Shown: piece after piece, positions 35,745-44,929 of the stretch | Layout of the letters: each line of letters opens with the position of its first letter | Numbering within the stretch: the stretch's first letter is position 1 | NCBI RefSeq assembly: GCF_024199845.1 | Contig: NZ_JANADO010000001.1 | Span: forward strand, 4,836,001-4,900,000 | DNA: 64,000 nt | Direction: 5' to 3' | Source of the DNA: Bradyrhizobium sp. CCGB12 | Lineage (GTDB): Bacteria; Pseudomonadota; Alphaproteobacteria; Rhizobiales; Xanthobacteraceae | The notes under the pieces: generated by a model | Database searches by the model: none | Told to the model about the DNA's origin: nothing | Seen by the model: only the letters and a program-made list of their open reading frames with translations | Program-made: the position numbers and the translations under genes

Positions 35745-36401
35745 TTGATCATTACCCGCCGCGCCTTCACCACGATGCTGTCGCTGACCGGGCTTGCCGC
35801 GGTCGCCGGGTTCTCGCCGCTTCGGTTCATCTCCGAAGCGATGGCACAGTCTGCCGCCGATGTGGCGAAGCCGGTATCGCTGCCCGACATGGCGCTCGGC
35901 CCGAAGGACGCCGCCGTCACCATCACCGAATATGCCTCGATGACCTGCCCGCATTGCGCGGCGTTCAACGAGCAGGTGTTCCCCAAGATCAAGTCGGAAT
36001 ATATCGACACCGGCAAGGTGCGTTACATCTTCCGCGAGTTCCCGCTCGACATCAAGGCCGCCGCCGGCTCGATGCTGTCGCGCTGCATCGCCAAGGACGA
36101 TGCGTCGAAATATTTCGCCGTCACCGACATGCTGTTCCGCCAGCAGAACGACTGGGTGGTGAAGAACACCACCGAGACCCTGACGCGGATCGGCAAGCAG
36201 GCCGGCCTCACCCAGCAGCAGGTCGAGGCGTGCCTGAAGGATCAGGCGCTGCTCGACAAGATCGCCGCCGACCAGAAATACGCCAGCGACGTGTTGAAGG
36301 TGGATTCGACGCCGACCTTCTTCATCAACGGCGAGAAGATCAAGGGCGAAGCCTCGTTCGAGGAGTTCGCCAAGAAGATCAATCCGCTGCTCAAGAGCTG
36401 A
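35745..36401 (+). CDS. DsbA-family thiol:disulfide protein with twin-arginine signal
   Basis: 218 residues from the TTG at 35745, after GGGAG; a TTG at 35724 is an alternative. ITRRAFTTMLSLTGLAAVAGF is a twin-arginine-like signal, ending near EAMAQS. The thioredoxin fold holds CPHC at the active site (MTCPHCAAFNEQ) and the cis-Pro loop STPTFFINGEKIKG. A helical insert lies between. It likely oxidises or isomerises periplasmic disulfides. It lies just upstream of smc. Confidence 0.92.
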   Translation: MIITRRAFTTMLSLTGLAAVAGFSPLRFISEAMAQSAADVAKPVSLPDMALGPKDAAVTITEYASMTCPHCAAFNEQVFPKIKSEYIDTGKVRYIFREFPLDIKAAAGSMLSRCIAKDDASKYFAVTDMLFRQQNDWVVKNTTETLTRIGKQAGLTQQQVEACLKDQALLDKIAADQKYASDVLKVDSTPTFFINGEKIKGEASFEEFAKKINPLLKS

Positions 36402-36618
36402 TTCGCAACGCCACACTCCTGATTCGCGCATCCAGAGCCGTATCTTTCCCGGCATAAATCCCTTGGGAAAAACGGCTTTCGCCGGTTGCCCTCGCAGCGC
36501 ACCGCGGCCATTGTCCGCCGCACGAGCCGCTCCGCGCGACTCGCCCAGACAGCGACATTGCCTTCCATGGTATTGTCACGGCAGGGGGATTCGCGCCTGC
36601 CAACAGAGATGCGTGCTT

Positions 36619-39600
36619 ATGAAAATCACCCGCCTGCGACTTCACGGCTTCAAGTCCTTCGTTGAGGCCACGGACTTCGTCATCGAGCCCGGCCTGACCG
36701 GCGTGGTCGGACCCAACGGCTGCGGCAAGTCGAACCTCGTCGAGGCGCTGCGCTGGGCGATGGGTGAGACCTCCTACAAGTCGCTGCGTGCCGCCGACAT
36801 GGACGCGGTGATCTTCGCCGGCTCCGGCAACCGTCCCGCGCGCAACCACGCCGAAGTGACGATGACGATCGACAATGCCGATCGCACCGCGCCGGCGGCG
36901 ATGAACGACAGTCAGTTGCTTGAAATCTCCCGCCGCATCGAGCGCGAAGCCGGCTCGGTCTATCGCATCAACGGCCGCGACGTGCGCGCCCGCGACGTGC
37001 AGATCCTGTTCGCGGATGCCGCGACTGGCGCGCGTTCGCCGGCCCTCGTCCACCAGGGCAAGATCGGCGAGATCATCCAGGCCAAGCCCGAGCAGCGCCG
37101 CCGCGTGCTCGAAGACGCCGCCGGCGTCGCCGGCCTGCATGCCCGCCGCCACGAAGCCGAGCTGCGGCTGAAGGCGGCCGAAACCAACCTCACCCGCGTC
37201 GAGGACGTGATCGGCCAGCTCTCGGGCCAGATGGAAGGCCTGAAGAAGCAGGCCCGCCAGGCCGTGCGCTATCGCGAGGTCGCGGCCAAGGTCCGCAAGG
37301 CTGAGGCCACCCTGTTCCATCTGCGCTGGATCGGCGCCCATGCCGACGTCAACGAATCCGGCCAGACCCATGATCTCGCCGTCCGCGAAATGGCGGAGCG
37401 CACCCAGCACCAGGCCGAAGCCGCCCGCATCCAGGCGATCCGCGCCGCCGAAATGCCGGCGCTGCGCGATGCCGAAGCGCGCGCCGCCGCCGGGCTCCAG
37501 CGCCTCACCAATGCCCGCGAGCTGCTCGACCGCGAGGAAGAGCGCGCCAAGGAGCGCGTCGCCGAGCTCGAGCGCCGCCTCGCCCAGTTCGAAGGCGACA
37601 TTTCCCGTGCTCAACAACAAACCATGGACGCCGACGTCGCGCTGCAGCGCCTCGACACCGAAGACGCCGAGCTGAAGGAAGAGATCAAGTCGCGCGTCGA
37701 AAAGCGCTCCGGCGTCGACGAGCGTGTCGGCGAAGCCGAGGCGGTGCTGACCGAAACCGAGCAACAGTTCGCCGAGCTCACCACCGCGCTCGCCGACCTC
37801 ACCGCCAAGCGCAACCAGCTCGAGGCCAACGTCCGCACCCACCGCGACAAGCTCGCCCGGCTCGACCAGGAGATCGCGAACGTCGCCGCAGAAGAACAGA
37901 AGCTCACTGAGGCGACCGGCGGCTTCGGCGATCTCGACGAGCTGACCGCAACGGTCGAGACCGCCGAGCAGACACTTGCGGCGTCGGAAGCCGCGGCGCA
38001 GGCGAGCGAAGCCGCGCACGTCGCCGCCCGCCAGACCCTGGAATCCTCGCGCTCGCCGCTGGTCGAGGCCGACAAGCGCGTGCAGCGGCTCGATACCGAG
38101 GCGCGCACGATCTCCAAGATCGTCAACGGCGAGACCAAGAATCTGTGGCCGCCGATCATTGACGGCATCACCGTCGACAAGGGATTTGAGAAGGCCATCG
38201 GCGCCGCCCTCGGCGACGATCTCGACGCACCGGTCGATCCGTCGGCGCCGATGCGCTGGACCAATGCCGGCGTCACCGACGGCGATCCGGAGCTGCCTGA
38301 GGGCGTCGTGCCGCTCGCCAATCATGTTCAGGCACCGGCCGAGCTGGCCCGTCGTCTGGCGCAGATCGGCGTGGTGCCGCGCGAGCGCGGCGCCGAGCTG
38401 GTCTCGCAGCTCAAGACCGGCCAGCGGCTGGTCTCGCCCGAGGGCGACGTCTGGCGCTGGGATGGTTTTGTCGCCGCGGCCCACGCGCCCACCGGCGCCG
38501 CGCGGCGGCTTGCCGAGCGCGCCCGCCTCGTCGACATCGAGAACGAGCTGGAGCAGGCCCGTATCGACGCGCAGATCAAGCGTCAGGCGCTGGAGAACGC
38601 CGAGTCCGAACTGCAGATGGCGGCCAGCACCGAAGGCGCCTCTCGCGAAGCCTGGCGCGCTGCGCAGCGCGAGCTGAACGTCGCGCGCGAGCGCCACGCC
38701 ACCGCCGAGCGCGAGATCAGCCGCCACGCCGCGCGCAAGGCGACGCTGTCGGAAGCGCACAGCCGCCTCGCCGCCGACCGCGCCGAGGCCGAGGCCGCCT
38801 ACGAATACGCCGAAGCCGGCATCAGCGAGCTGCCGTCGAGCGAGGACACCGAGACCCGTCTCGCTGCGGTCCGCAGCGACATCGAAGGCCATCGCCGCAT
38901 GGCCGCCCAGGTCCGCGCCGAGGCGCAGGCCCTGGCGCGCGAAGCCGAGCTCGCTGACCGCCGCGTGCAGGCGATCCTCGCCGAACGCACCGAGTGGCAG
39001 AACCGCAAGGAGAGCGCGGCCTCCCACATCGAAACCATCCAGGCTCGTATTGCCGAACTCACGATCGAGCGCAGCGACCTCGAGAACGCGCCGCAAGTGT
39101 TCGCCGAGAAGCGCAGCGCGCTGATCACCGAGATCGAATACGCCGAGAACGACCGCCGCATGGCCGCCGACGCGCTCGCCACCGCGGAGACCGCGATGGC
39201 GGAGACCGACCGCGTCGCAAAGCTGACCCTGGAGGCGCTCTCCAGCTCCCGCGAGGCGACTGCTCGCGCCGAGGAGCGCATGGAAGGCGCGCGGCGCCGG
39301 CTCGAAGACATCGAGCGCGAGATCCGCGACATGCTCGAGGTCGAGCCGCAGGCCGTCGCCGGCCTTGCCGAGATCGAGCCGGGCGCCGAGCTGCCGCCGC
39401 TGCACGACATCGAGGAAGACCTCGAGAAGATGCGCCGCGATCGCGAACGCCTCGGTGCCGTCAACCTGCGCGCTGAGGAGGAGCTGCGTGAGGTCGAGAC
39501 CCAGCACAACGGCCTCGTCACCGAGCGCGACGACCTGGTTGAGGCCATCAAGCGGCTACGCCAGGGCATCCAGAGCCTCAACAAGGAGGCGCGCGAGCGG

Positions 39601-40083
39601 CTGCTGACCTCGTTCGAAGTCGTCAACGACCACTTCAAGCGCTTGTTCGTCGAGCTGTTCGGTGGCGGCGAGGCCGCGCTGCATCTGATCGAGAGCGACG
39701 ACCCGCTCGAAGCCGGTCTCGAGATCATCGCAAAACCGCCGGGCAAGAAGCCGCAGACGCTGTCGCTGCTCTCGGGCGGCGAGCAGGCGCTGACCGCGAT
39801 GGCGCTGATCTTCGCGGTGTTCCTCACCAACCCTTCGCCGATCTGCGTGCTGGACGAAGTCGACGCACCGCTCGACGACCACAACGTCGAACGGTACTGC
39901 AACCTGCTGCACGAGATGACCGGCTCGACCGACACGCGCTTCATCATCATCACGCACAACCCGATCACCATGGCGCGGATGAACCGCCTGTTCGGCGTCA
40001 CCATGGCCGAGCGCGGCGTCTCGCAGCTCGTGTCGGTGAGCCTGGCCGAGGCGGTGGACATTCTCGACCAGAACGTGGCGTGA
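36619..40083 (+). CDS. smc: Chromosome partition protein SMC
   Basis: 1154 residues from the ATG at 36619. The N-terminal ATPase half has Walker A GPNGCGKSNLVEALRW, and the C-terminal half has the signature LSGGEQALTAMALIF with Walker B PICVLDEVDAPLDD. In between are two long coiled-coil arms that flank a hinge near residues 510-640 (from about GETKNLWPPIIDGITV). SMC extrudes DNA loops for chromosome organisation with ScpA/ScpB, which are not in this window. The frame extends upstream to 36463 but the extra residues do not fit the family. Confidence 0.97.
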   Translation: MKITRLRLHGFKSFVEATDFVIEPGLTGVVGPNGCGKSNLVEALRWAMGETSYKSLRAADMDAVIFAGSGNRPARNHAEVTMTIDNADRTAPAAMNDSQLLEISRRIEREAGSVYRINGRDVRARDVQILFADAATGARSPALVHQGKIGEIIQAKPEQRRRVLEDAAGVAGLHARRHEAELRLKAAETNLTRVEDVIGQLSGQMEGLKKQARQAVRYREVAAKVRKAEATLFHLRWIGAHADVNESGQTHDLAVREMAERTQHQAEAARIQAIRAAEMPALRDAEARAAAGLQRLTNARELLDREEERAKERVAELERRLAQFEGDISRAQQQTMDADVALQRLDTEDAELKEEIKSRVEKRSGVDERVGEAEAVLTETEQQFAELTTALADLTAKRNQLEANVRTHRDKLARLDQEIANVAAEEQKLTEATGGFGDLDELTATVETAEQTLAASEAAAQASEAAHVAARQTLESSRSPLVEADKRVQRLDTEARTISKIVNGETKNLWPPIIDGITVDKGFEKAIGAALGDDLDAPVDPSAPMRWTNAGVTDGDPELPEGVVPLANHVQAPAELARRLAQIGVVPRERGAELVSQLKTGQRLVSPEGDVWRWDGFVAAAHAPTGAARRLAERARLVDIENELEQARIDAQIKRQALENAESELQMAASTEGASREAWRAAQRELNVARERHATAEREISRHAARKATLSEAHSRLAADRAEAEAAYEYAEAGISELPSSEDTETRLAAVRSDIEGHRRMAAQVRAEAQALAREAELADRRVQAILAERTEWQNRKESAASHIETIQARIAELTIERSDLENAPQVFAEKRSALITEIEYAENDRRMAADALATAETAMAETDRVAKLTLEALSSSREATARAEERMEGARRRLEDIEREIRDMLEVEPQAVAGLAEIEPGAELPPLHDIEEDLEKMRRDRERLGAVNLRAEEELREVETQHNGLVTERDDLVEAIKRLRQGIQSLNKEARERLLTSFEVVNDHFKRLFVELFGGGEAALHLIESDDPLEAGLEIIAKPPGKKPQTLSLLSGGEQALTAMALIFAVFLTNPSPICVLDEVDAPLDDHNVERYCNLLHEMTGSTDTRFIIITHNPITMARMNRLFGVTMAERGVSQLVSVSLAEAVDILDQNVA

Positions 40084-40092
40084 CATTTTTGG

Positions 40093-40131
40093 CGTCATTC
40101 CGGGGCTCGCGAAGCGAGAACCCGGAATCTT
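40093..40131. repeat. Short palindromic repeat after smc (CGTCATTCCGGGG)
   Basis: Arms ATTCCGGGGCTCGC and GCGAGAACCCGGAAT form a hairpin. A partial copy of the same type lies at 48704-48737. Confidence 0.65.
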
Positions 40132-40146
40132 GCGCCACACGCATTG

Positions 40147-40248
40147 ACGTCATCATCCGCGAAGGCGGATGATCCAGTACGCCGCAGCCTTTCGGCTGAC
40201 CTCTTATGTCTCGGAGTACTGGATGCCCCGCCTTCGCGGGGCATGACT
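40147..40248. repeat. Long palindromic intergenic repeat before the Rsm22 gene
   Basis: The outer arms CGTCATCATCCGCGAAGGCGG and CCGCCTTCGCGGGGCATGAC pair, as do the inner CCAGTAC and GTACTGG. This is a family common in the genus. Confidence 0.75.
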
Positions 40249-40252
40249 GTGG

Positions 40253-41233
40253 ATGATGATAGCTCCCACGCTTCCTGCTGAACTCAAGGCAGCCCTGGAC
40301 GGCAAGCTCCAGGGCTTCTCGCGCACCGACGCCGCACAACGATCGCAGAAAATCTCGACGACCTATCGCGCCGGCGGCGGCTCCGGCACGATCAAGTCGG
40401 ACGCCGATGCACTCGCCTATGCGCTGGCGCGGATGCCGGCGACTTACGCGGCCGTTGCCGCGAGCCTGAATGCCTTGACCGAGATCGCGCCTGATCTCGC
40501 GCCTGAAACGCTGCTCGACGTCGGCGCTGGTCCAGGCACTGCAAGCTGGGCCGCCGCAGAGGCGTTTCCGTCGCTGCAGGATTTCACTCTGCTCGATGCC
40601 AACGCCACGCTCAGCCGGCTTGCGCTCGAACTGGCGCGCGACAGCTCGCGTCTCGCGGACTGCCGCTATCTGCCGGGCGATGCCGGCGGCAACCTCGCCG
40701 AGGTTTCGCAAGCCGATCTCGTCGTCGCCAGCTACGTCATCGGCGAGCTCGGCGAGGCTGACCAGCGTAAGCTCGCGGAGGCGATGTGGGCGAAGGCACG
40801 CCACGCGCTGGTCGTGATCGAGCCCGGCACGCCCGCCGGCTATGCCCGCATCCTCGCGCTGCGGCAGCAGCTGATCGCGGCTGGCGCTTTCGTCGCCGCG
40901 CCCTGCCCGCACGAAAGGCCCTGCCCGCTCACCGCGCCCGATTGGTGCCATTTCTCCCAGCGCCTCCCGCGCTCGCAGGCCCACCGGCAGATCAAGGGTG
41001 CCGACGTGCCGTTCGAGGACGAGCGCTTTATCTACGTCGCCCTAACCCGCACAGCGCCGGAGAGCCGCGCCGCGCGCGTACTGGCGCCGCCGGATATCGG
41101 CAAGGCCGAGATCGCGGCAAAGCTCTGCGCGGGGGCTGGGGTCGCGCTGACGAAAGTCCCGCGACGCGACAAGCCCGCTTATGCAGACGCCCGGCGCTGG
41201 CGCTGGGGCGATGCGATCATGTCCGAAAGTTAA
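40253..41233 (+). CDS. Rsm22/METTL17-family methyltransferase-like protein
   Basis: 326 residues; ATG at 40253 or the next codon. SAM motif LDVGAGPGTASWAA and the strand VVASYVIGELGE are Rossmann-type. The segment APCPHERPCPLTAPDWCHF has cysteines at 218, 224 and 232, and a fourth is at 292. Spacing C-x5-C-x7-C plus one distant Cys is that of the [4Fe-4S] site reported for mitochondrial METTL17/Rsm22, an assembly factor of the small ribosomal subunit. A similar role on the bacterial 30S subunit is inference. Confidence 0.88.
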   Translation: MMIAPTLPAELKAALDGKLQGFSRTDAAQRSQKISTTYRAGGGSGTIKSDADALAYALARMPATYAAVAASLNALTEIAPDLAPETLLDVGAGPGTASWAAAEAFPSLQDFTLLDANATLSRLALELARDSSRLADCRYLPGDAGGNLAEVSQADLVVASYVIGELGEADQRKLAEAMWAKARHALVVIEPGTPAGYARILALRQQLIAAGAFVAAPCPHERPCPLTAPDWCHFSQRLPRSQAHRQIKGADVPFEDERFIYVALTRTAPESRAARVLAPPDIGKAEIAAKLCAGAGVALTKVPRRDKPAYADARRWRWGDAIMSES

Positions 41234-41371
41234 CCTCACTGCCGGCTTTTCCCTTGAACTCGGGTGGTTCCCGATCCGACCAAGTCTTGCCTCCCCTCTG
41301 CGCCGGGCTCTCGCCCTGCGCCAATTTGGTCTACCCTAGCGCCCGCCTTCTTCCCCCTTCAGGAGTTCTCC

Positions 41372-41932
41372 ATGTCGACCGGCTGGATCGTTCTCGGCGT
41401 CATCGTCGTCCTCGTGCTGTTCGCCTTCAGCGCCTACAACCGCCTGGTGGCGCTGAGCCAACGCGTCGGCCAGGCCTTTGCCGACATCGACGTGCAGCTC
41501 AAGCAGCGCCACGATCTGATCCCGAACCTGGTCGAGACGGTGAAGGGTTACGCCTCGCATGAGCGCGGCACGCTCGACGACGTCATCAAGGCGCGCAATT
41601 CGGCGATGTCGGCGCAGGGGCCGGCGCAGGTGTCCGCCGCCGAGAACCAGCTCTCCGGCGCGCTCGGCCGGCTGATCGCGCTGTCGGAGGCCTATCCCGA
41701 CCTCAAGGCCAACGCCAATTTCCAGCAGCTCGCCAGCGAGCTCTCCGACCTCGAGAACAAGATCGCGGCGAGCCGCCGCTTCTTCAACAACGCGGTCCAG
41801 GAATACAACACCGGCATCCAGCAGATGCCCGCTGCGCTGTTCGCCGGCATGTTCGGCTTCACCAGGAAGGATTTCTTCGATCTCGGCGCAAGCCGCACCG
41901 AGGTCGAGGCGACGCCGCAGGTGAAGTTCTGA
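41372..41932 (+). CDS. lemA: LemA family protein
   Basis: 186 residues from the ATG at 41372, with AGGAG upstream. A single N-terminal membrane helix (WIVLGVIVVLVLFAFSAYN) precedes a helical domain with the family blocks LKQRHDLIPNLVETVKGYASHE and RRFFNNAVQEYNTGIQ and the ending FFDLGASRTEVEATPQVKF. Function is unknown; LemA is very often next to an M48 peptidase, as here 32 bases downstream. Confidence 0.95.
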   Translation: MSTGWIVLGVIVVLVLFAFSAYNRLVALSQRVGQAFADIDVQLKQRHDLIPNLVETVKGYASHERGTLDDVIKARNSAMSAQGPAQVSAAENQLSGALGRLIALSEAYPDLKANANFQQLASELSDLENKIAASRRFFNNAVQEYNTGIQQMPAALFAGMFGFTRKDFFDLGASRTEVEATPQVKF

Positions 41933-41964
41933 ACTGAGCCGACAGGCCGGCAGGGCATCGCGCC

Positions 41965-43203
41965 ATGGCTGCGTATGGTCTCTACACGCACATCGCCTCG
42001 AACAAGTTTCGTTCGATGCTTTTGCTCGTCGGCCTGTTCGCGCTGGTCTATGTGCTGGTCTATGCCGGCGCGCTGGTCGCCGAGGTCGTCATCAACGGCA
42101 ATGGGACGGTCGACTATTATCTGAGCCGCGCCTTCGCCGACCTGCTCAAAGCCGCGCCCTTCGCGACCATTTTGGCGATCGCCTGGATCGCGATCGCCTA
42201 TTTCTTCCACCAGTCGATGATCGACGCCGTGACCGGTGGCCACAACGTCACTCGCCAGGAGCAGCCGCGACTCTACAATCTGCTCGAAAACCTCTGCATT
42301 TCGCGCGGCATCACCATGCCGAAGCTGAAGATCATGGAGAGCCCGGCGCTGAACGCGTTCGCGACCGGCCTCAACCCGCGGCAATATTCCATCACCGTGA
42401 CCACGGGCCTCCTCGATGCGCTGAACGACAAGGAGATCGAGGCGGTGCTGGGCCACGAGCTGACCCACATCAAGAATGGCGACGTGCAGCTCATGGTGGT
42501 TGCCGTCATCATCGCCGGCGTCGTTGGCTTCTTCGGCGAATTGTTCTTCCGCCTGTTCACGAGTTTCAACTGGAGCCCGAGCTCCGGCGGCTCGTGGTCC
42601 TCGGGTTCCTCTTCCTCCTCGTCGCGATCGTCCTCTTCCAGCAGCGACAGCAAGAGCTCCGGCGGCGGCGCGATCATCGTCATCATCATCGCGGTCGTGC
42701 TGATCGTGGTGGCCTGGCTGCTGTCGCAGGTGGTCAAGCTCGCGCTGTCACGGTCGCGCGAATATCTCGCCGACGCCGGCTCGGTCGAGCTGACGAAAGA
42801 CCCCGACGCCATGATCTCGGCGCTGCGTAAGATCGAGGGCCGCGGCGAGCTGCCGGGCGCGACCTCGGCCGTCATGGAGCTCTGCGTCGACAATCCCCGC
42901 GAGGGCTTTGCCGATCTGTTCGCGACCCACCCCTCGGTGCCGTCCCGGATCGACGCGCTGGTCAAGTTTGCCGGCGGTCACGATCCCGGTCCCCTGCCGA
43001 CGCTCGCCGAAGAGGCGGAAGAACCGGGAGCGCAAGCCGACCGTCAGGACGCCCCGCCGCCGCTGCGCCATGGCCCGTGGGACGACGCCGACGGATCGGC
43101 CAGCCCGCCGCCCGCGCCCGCACCCAACTCCTCCGGAACCGCAAGCAGCAACCCGGCGGGCAACCCAATGAGAGATTCCATGGGTCCGTGGGGCCGTCAT
43201 TGA
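41965..43203 (+). CDS. M48-family membrane metallopeptidase (HtpX-like)
   Basis: 412 residues. The zinc motif HELTH is in EAVLGHELTHIKNGD, with the third ligand Glu expected in SRSREYLADAGSVEL. Four membrane helices (two near the N-terminus, two flanking the loop after HELTH). The loop between helices 3 and 4 is a 30-residue Ser-rich stretch, and the tail is Pro/Asp-rich without a domain. Such peptidases act in inner-membrane quality control and pair with LemA. Confidence 0.93.
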   Translation: MAAYGLYTHIASNKFRSMLLLVGLFALVYVLVYAGALVAEVVINGNGTVDYYLSRAFADLLKAAPFATILAIAWIAIAYFFHQSMIDAVTGGHNVTRQEQPRLYNLLENLCISRGITMPKLKIMESPALNAFATGLNPRQYSITVTTGLLDALNDKEIEAVLGHELTHIKNGDVQLMVVAVIIAGVVGFFGELFFRLFTSFNWSPSSGGSWSSGSSSSSSRSSSSSSDSKSSGGGAIIVIIIAVVLIVVAWLLSQVVKLALSRSREYLADAGSVELTKDPDAMISALRKIEGRGELPGATSAVMELCVDNPREGFADLFATHPSVPSRIDALVKFAGGHDPGPLPTLAEEAEEPGAQADRQDAPPPLRHGPWDDADGSASPPPAPAPNSSGTASSNPAGNPMRDSMGPWGRH

Positions 43204-43410
43204 ACGCGTGATGGCCTGTCTCGCGCAACTTGTTTCCTCGCCATTGGGAAAAACCTCGGGAATTGCCCCAATCGCGTGCCGAGGAATTGAATTCTCCCTT
43301 GTTTCTGCCATGTTCGCGCCCAACAGCAGACTTGGGACATCCTTCGGACGTCGATTTGGGGCCCGGCCGATTGCGACCTCGCGATCGGGGGCGCGCGTTA
43401 GGGGACAGCA

Positions 43411-44163
43411 ATGGCAAAGCCGGCAGTGGTTGTGGTGGGCGCGGACAAGGGCGGGGTCGGCAAGACCACGGTTTCGCGGACCTTGCTCGATTATTTCTCA
43501 GCCAACAACGTGCCGACGCGCGCATTTGATACGGAGTCGCCGCGCGGAACCCTGAAGCGCTTCCACCCCGACATCACCGAGATCGTCGACATGACGACCA
43601 CGGCCGATCAGATGAAGATTTTCGACACGCTCAACGCTGTCAGCCCGTCGGTGACCGTGATCGACGTCCGCGCCGGCCTGCTCTCGCCGGCACTGGCTTC
43701 GCTGCGCGACATCGGTTTCCTCGACGCCGCCAAGGCCGGCCAGATCACCTTCGCGGTGTTCCATATCCTGGGACCCTCGATCGCCTCGCTGGAGGAGATC
43801 GCCGAGACCGCGGGCTTCATGACCGGGGCGAAATATTTCCTGGTGAAGAACTTCATCAACGACACCCAGTTCTTCCAGTGGGACCAGGCGACCTACAATT
43901 CCTATTTCCACCGCATCAAGGACGCAACCGAGCTGACCATCCCCAAGCTCAACGAAATGGCCTATGAGCAGGTCGAGGTCTCCTCCGTTCCGTTCCTGAA
44001 ATTCGTCGCCAACAAGGGCATCAGCGACGAGGCCGCGAACTATTCGTTCGTGCTGCGCGGCTATGTCCGGCACTGGCTGGCCAACGTCTGGAGCGAATTC
44101 GACCGGATCCGGCTAACCGACATCGTCGGTTCGAAGCCCGTGACCCGCAACAGCGAAAAATAG
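43411..44163 (+). CDS. ParA/MinD-like P-loop ATPase, first of an adjacent pair
   Basis: 250 residues. Deviant Walker A GADKGGVGKTT at 10-20 with signature Lys13 and Lys18, as in ParA/MinD/MipZ proteins. The switch region carries FDTESPRGTL and ITEIVDMTTTADQMKIFD, and VTVIDVRAGLL is the Walker B-like strand. No HTH and no membrane-targeting helix are evident. The next gene, 60 bases on, is a paralogue. No ParB-like gene or plasmid replication gene is adjacent. It may position something in the cell, but the cargo is unknown. Confidence 0.75.
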   Translation: MAKPAVVVVGADKGGVGKTTVSRTLLDYFSANNVPTRAFDTESPRGTLKRFHPDITEIVDMTTTADQMKIFDTLNAVSPSVTVIDVRAGLLSPALASLRDIGFLDAAKAGQITFAVFHILGPSIASLEEIAETAGFMTGAKYFLVKNFINDTQFFQWDQATYNSYFHRIKDATELTIPKLNEMAYEQVEVSSVPFLKFVANKGISDEAANYSFVLRGYVRHWLANVWSEFDRIRLTDIVGSKPVTRNSEK

Positions 44164-44223
44164 TTGCACAGCCCGGGCTGATACGGCTGGATTGGTCGCC
44201 AAGTTCGACCGATATAGCTGCCG

Positions 44224-44892
44224 ATGTCCGCAACGCCCGTCTACATCATCTGTTCGCCTCGCCCGCAGGTCGGCAAGACCCTGCTGGCGCGGCTCTTGAG
44301 CGAATTCCTGCTGCTCAAGAACGGCAACGTCGCGGCGTTCGACGTCAATTTGAAGGAACCGTCGCTGCTGGATTATTTGCCAAAGATCACCGAGACCGCC
44401 GACGTGATCGACACCTACGGCAAGATGCAGCTGATGGACCGTGTCATCGTCGACGACGGGCTCGCCAAGGTGATCGACCTTGGCTTCCACGCCTTCGACG
44501 AGTTCTTCAAGATGACCGAGGAGATCGGCCTTTTGAAGGAGGCGGCCCGCCGGCATGTGGCGCCGATGATCCTGTTCGTCGCCGACACCGACCGCGTCTC
44601 GGCCCGCGCGCACGAGATGCTGCGCGGCCAGATCCCGCGGGTGAACCTGATCACGGTGGACAACGAACATGTCGTGCGCGGCGAGCTGCCGCCCGCGATG
44701 GCCGCCGGCCGGCTGTTCCGGCTGCCGGCGCTGCCCGGCTTCCTCAAGACCTATGTCGACCGGCTGAACTTCTCTTTCACCGGCTATCTGCGCCAGGAGA
44801 AGGACGCCTCGACCGAGCTGCACCAGTGGACCCGGCGGAATTACATCGCGTTCCGGGAGCTCGAGCTCAGCCTGATCCTGCAGCGGTCCTGA
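44224..44892 (+). CDS. ParA/MinD-like ATPase paralogue with altered Walker A
   Basis: 222 residues, clearly related to the preceding gene: both have an AFD strand after the P-loop, a P-x-ITE block (LPKITETADV here, HPDITEIVDM there) and a spaced QM-x2-D segment. The P-loop reads SPRPQVGKTLL, so Arg13 replaces the signature lysine and Pro-Gln replaces Gly-Gly. This suggests it cannot dimerise around ATP in the usual way, or forms a heteromer with the first protein. Function unknown. Confidence 0.7.
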   Translation: MSATPVYIICSPRPQVGKTLLARLLSEFLLLKNGNVAAFDVNLKEPSLLDYLPKITETADVIDTYGKMQLMDRVIVDDGLAKVIDLGFHAFDEFFKMTEEIGLLKEAARRHVAPMILFVADTDRVSARAHEMLRGQIPRVNLITVDNEHVVRGELPPAMAAGRLFRLPALPGFLKTYVDRLNFSFTGYLRQEKDASTELHQWTRRNYIAFRELELSLILQRS

Positions 44893-44929
44893 CAGCAATC
44901 CACCGGGGCGATAGTCTTCGTCCCGCTGC

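Noticed and set aside
36391..39507. A 1038-codon open frame opposite smc
   Set aside because: SMC is intact on the plus strand with all motifs. The reverse frame is a GC-bias artefact without domains.
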